64,000 nt of DNA from Halichoerus grypus. Lineage: Eukaryota; Chordata; Mammalia; Carnivora; Phocidae. Below are positions 62,561-64,000 of this stretch, piece by piece. How positions within the stretch are numbered: the stretch's first letter is position 1; each line of letters starts with the position of its first letter. The DNA lies in NCBI RefSeq assembly GCF_964656455.1, contig NC_135722.1, forward strand, positions 87,911,313-87,975,312, read 5' to 3'. The notes below the pieces were generated by a model that did no database searches, had not been told where the DNA came from, and was given only the letters and a program-made list of their open reading frames with translations. A program made the translations under genes and the position numbers.

Positions 62561-62954
62561 ACCTCAAGTGCCACCACCTTCAGGAAGTTTCCCTGGTCCC
62601 TCCAGCCCACCACAGTCACCTGTTCCACTGCTGAAATCGGTAGTACTTTCTATCTCCACCACCCAGTCAGCATTTTATTCTAGACTGCTTTGTCACATTG
62701 CTTTTCTTTTTCTTTCACTCCTGCCATATATGGTAGGTTTTCGTAGGTTCACCTTCTGTCTCTCCCACCAGATTGTAAATCCCTCGAGGATGGATTTTCT
62801 TTGCCATTTTCCCTAGACGTCATTAACACTGACTGAGTGCCTTGATTCCCTCATCCCGAAAACGGGCACAGTGACCGAACCCACTTGAGACTGAGTGTGT
62901 TCACAGATGGCAAGGGCTCTCCACTGCGCCCCTGCTGGCTTCTTGGAGATGTTG

Positions 62955-63125
62955 CTTACGGAGCCAGAATGACAGGATCTGAGTTCCACATCTACCACTC
63001 GTAAGTTCTGTGACCTTAAACAAGTTCTTTAATCTCTCCGTGCCATCGTTTCTTTTTTGGTAAAACAGCAACGATAATAATTGTATTCTAACTCATGCCT
63101 GTCACATAGTAAGCACTCTCTGAAC
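62955..63125 (+). mobile_element. MIR SINE fragment
   Basis: 'cggagccagaatgacaggatctgagttccacatctaccactcgtaagttctgtgaccttaaacaagttctttaatctctccgtgcc', 'gcaacgataataattgtattctaactcatgcctgtcacatagtaagcac' give MIR order. Confidence 0.82.
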
Positions 63126-64000
63126 TTAATCATCTTCCTAGGAGTCACAGATTCTAACATAAGAAAAGCACTTCATTTCTCTGGGCCTGTTTCTTGACTT
63201 GCAAAATCAAAGGACCGAACTAGACAATCTGCCAGATCCTCTCCAGGGCTTCAATCCTAAAATCTATTAGTGGGTTGATCCTACAGCCCCATTTGCCTGC
63301 GACAGTCCCAGTTTAGGCCTACTGTTCCAGAAAATGTTAAATAACACCTCCCTTCACTCTCAGAATTATTCCCGTTTGAATGACACATTATATGGATGAG
63401 CAAGCTGGGCTATCTCAGTGTATCTTAGCTTCATGGGACCGTGGGTTGTCTTCCTTGCTCTCCCTTCCAGGGAGGAGGTAAGGGGAACCAAGGACAGCCT
63501 GGTCTATACAAAAAGCCAAGCATCCGCTCCTCTTGGAGCTCAGGCTCCATCTCCAGTACACAGCTGGTCTTTCGGTTGGCAGCCACCCTCAAAGCGGTCG
63601 CCCACTGGGTTGGCCTTCATCCTTGTTTGACTTGAGTGCCAAACCTAGGCAGTCTGGCACTGGGCCTCCTGTCTCTCGGCATCCATCTATAGGAAAAGCA
63701 GATATTTTGTGAACAAGTCCTGCCATGGCCTTCCAATGAAAACATCTCAGTGGGATTACATGGAGATATTTTCTTTGTCAATCTCAGTACAGCTATTAGA
63801 ACAGAAAACCCAGCTGAAGCCCACTGACAGTTCCTGGGGACTTGGGACTGATTTAGTTACTCTATAAAGGGTACTTAGTGTTCTACTCTTGGAAGCTTCT
63901 GAAGGTATTGGCCTTGACCAGTAGGAGCCTGTCTGTCTCTCTCAGGGACATGTGTCATGGTGGCGGTATGGCTTAATCCTTGACGGCTCCAAAACTTAGG

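Overview
This window is vertebrate (mammalian) nuclear DNA, not a bacterial or viral replicon. Its spliced exons are short, have GT/AG borders and sit in long introns, and the rest is dominated by mammalian interspersed repeats. Six tRNA-derived SINEs carry the carnivoran CAN-SINE head (GGCGCCTGGGTGGCTCAG type) and CT-rich/AATAAA tail, and a carnivore-type L1 3' end lies at about 17.06-17.35 kb. I saw no copy of the young dog-type SINEC_Cf head, so a non-canid carnivoran (bear, mustelid, pinniped or cat) is more likely than dog. That species-level statement is inference.

The only protein-coding gene I can support is FLI1, an ETS-family transcription factor, read on the minus strand so that the window runs from its 3' part (left) to its 5' part (right). 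Exons 2 to 8 (human numbering) are all present: exon 8 at 1075-1122, exon 7 at 2944-3003, exon 6 at 4837-4902, exon 5 at 27886-27951, exon 4 at 36372-36575, exon 3 at 40871-41025 and exon 2 at 50126-50337. Joined in order they keep one open frame encoding residues 7 to 277 of the human numbering: the N-terminal activation region, the complete Pointed (PNT) domain and the linker up to the start of the ETS domain. Exon 1 (first six residues, promoter) lies beyond the right edge. Exon 9 (ETS DNA-binding domain, C-terminus) lies beyond the left edge.

Layout: 1-5 kb holds three short exons in compact introns. 5-28 kb is the long intron 5, which contains MLT1, Tigger2/MER28, CAN-SINE, MIR, L2, an L1 3' end, a nested MER5A/L1/SINE block and several CA/GA microsatellites. 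28-41 kb holds introns 4 and 3 around the PNT exon. 41-50 kb is intron 2, with a striking CpG- and CA-rich block at 43.0-43.4 kb. 50-64 kb is the downstream part of intron 1, with an MLT1 LTR, a CAN-SINE with perfect target duplications and a 123-bp tandem duplication.

I found no sign of a novel multi-gene system. The points most worth a second look are non-coding: a hairpin followed by four phased AGTGTAAAC units in intron 5, two mutually exclusive hairpins just upstream of the PNT exon, an AP-1/GATA/RUNX motif cluster in intron 4, the Z-DNA-prone CpG/CA block in intron 2, the 123-bp tandem duplication in intron 1, and a concentration of lineage substitutions in exon 7. Most other open frames in the window are chance frames in introns and repeats.
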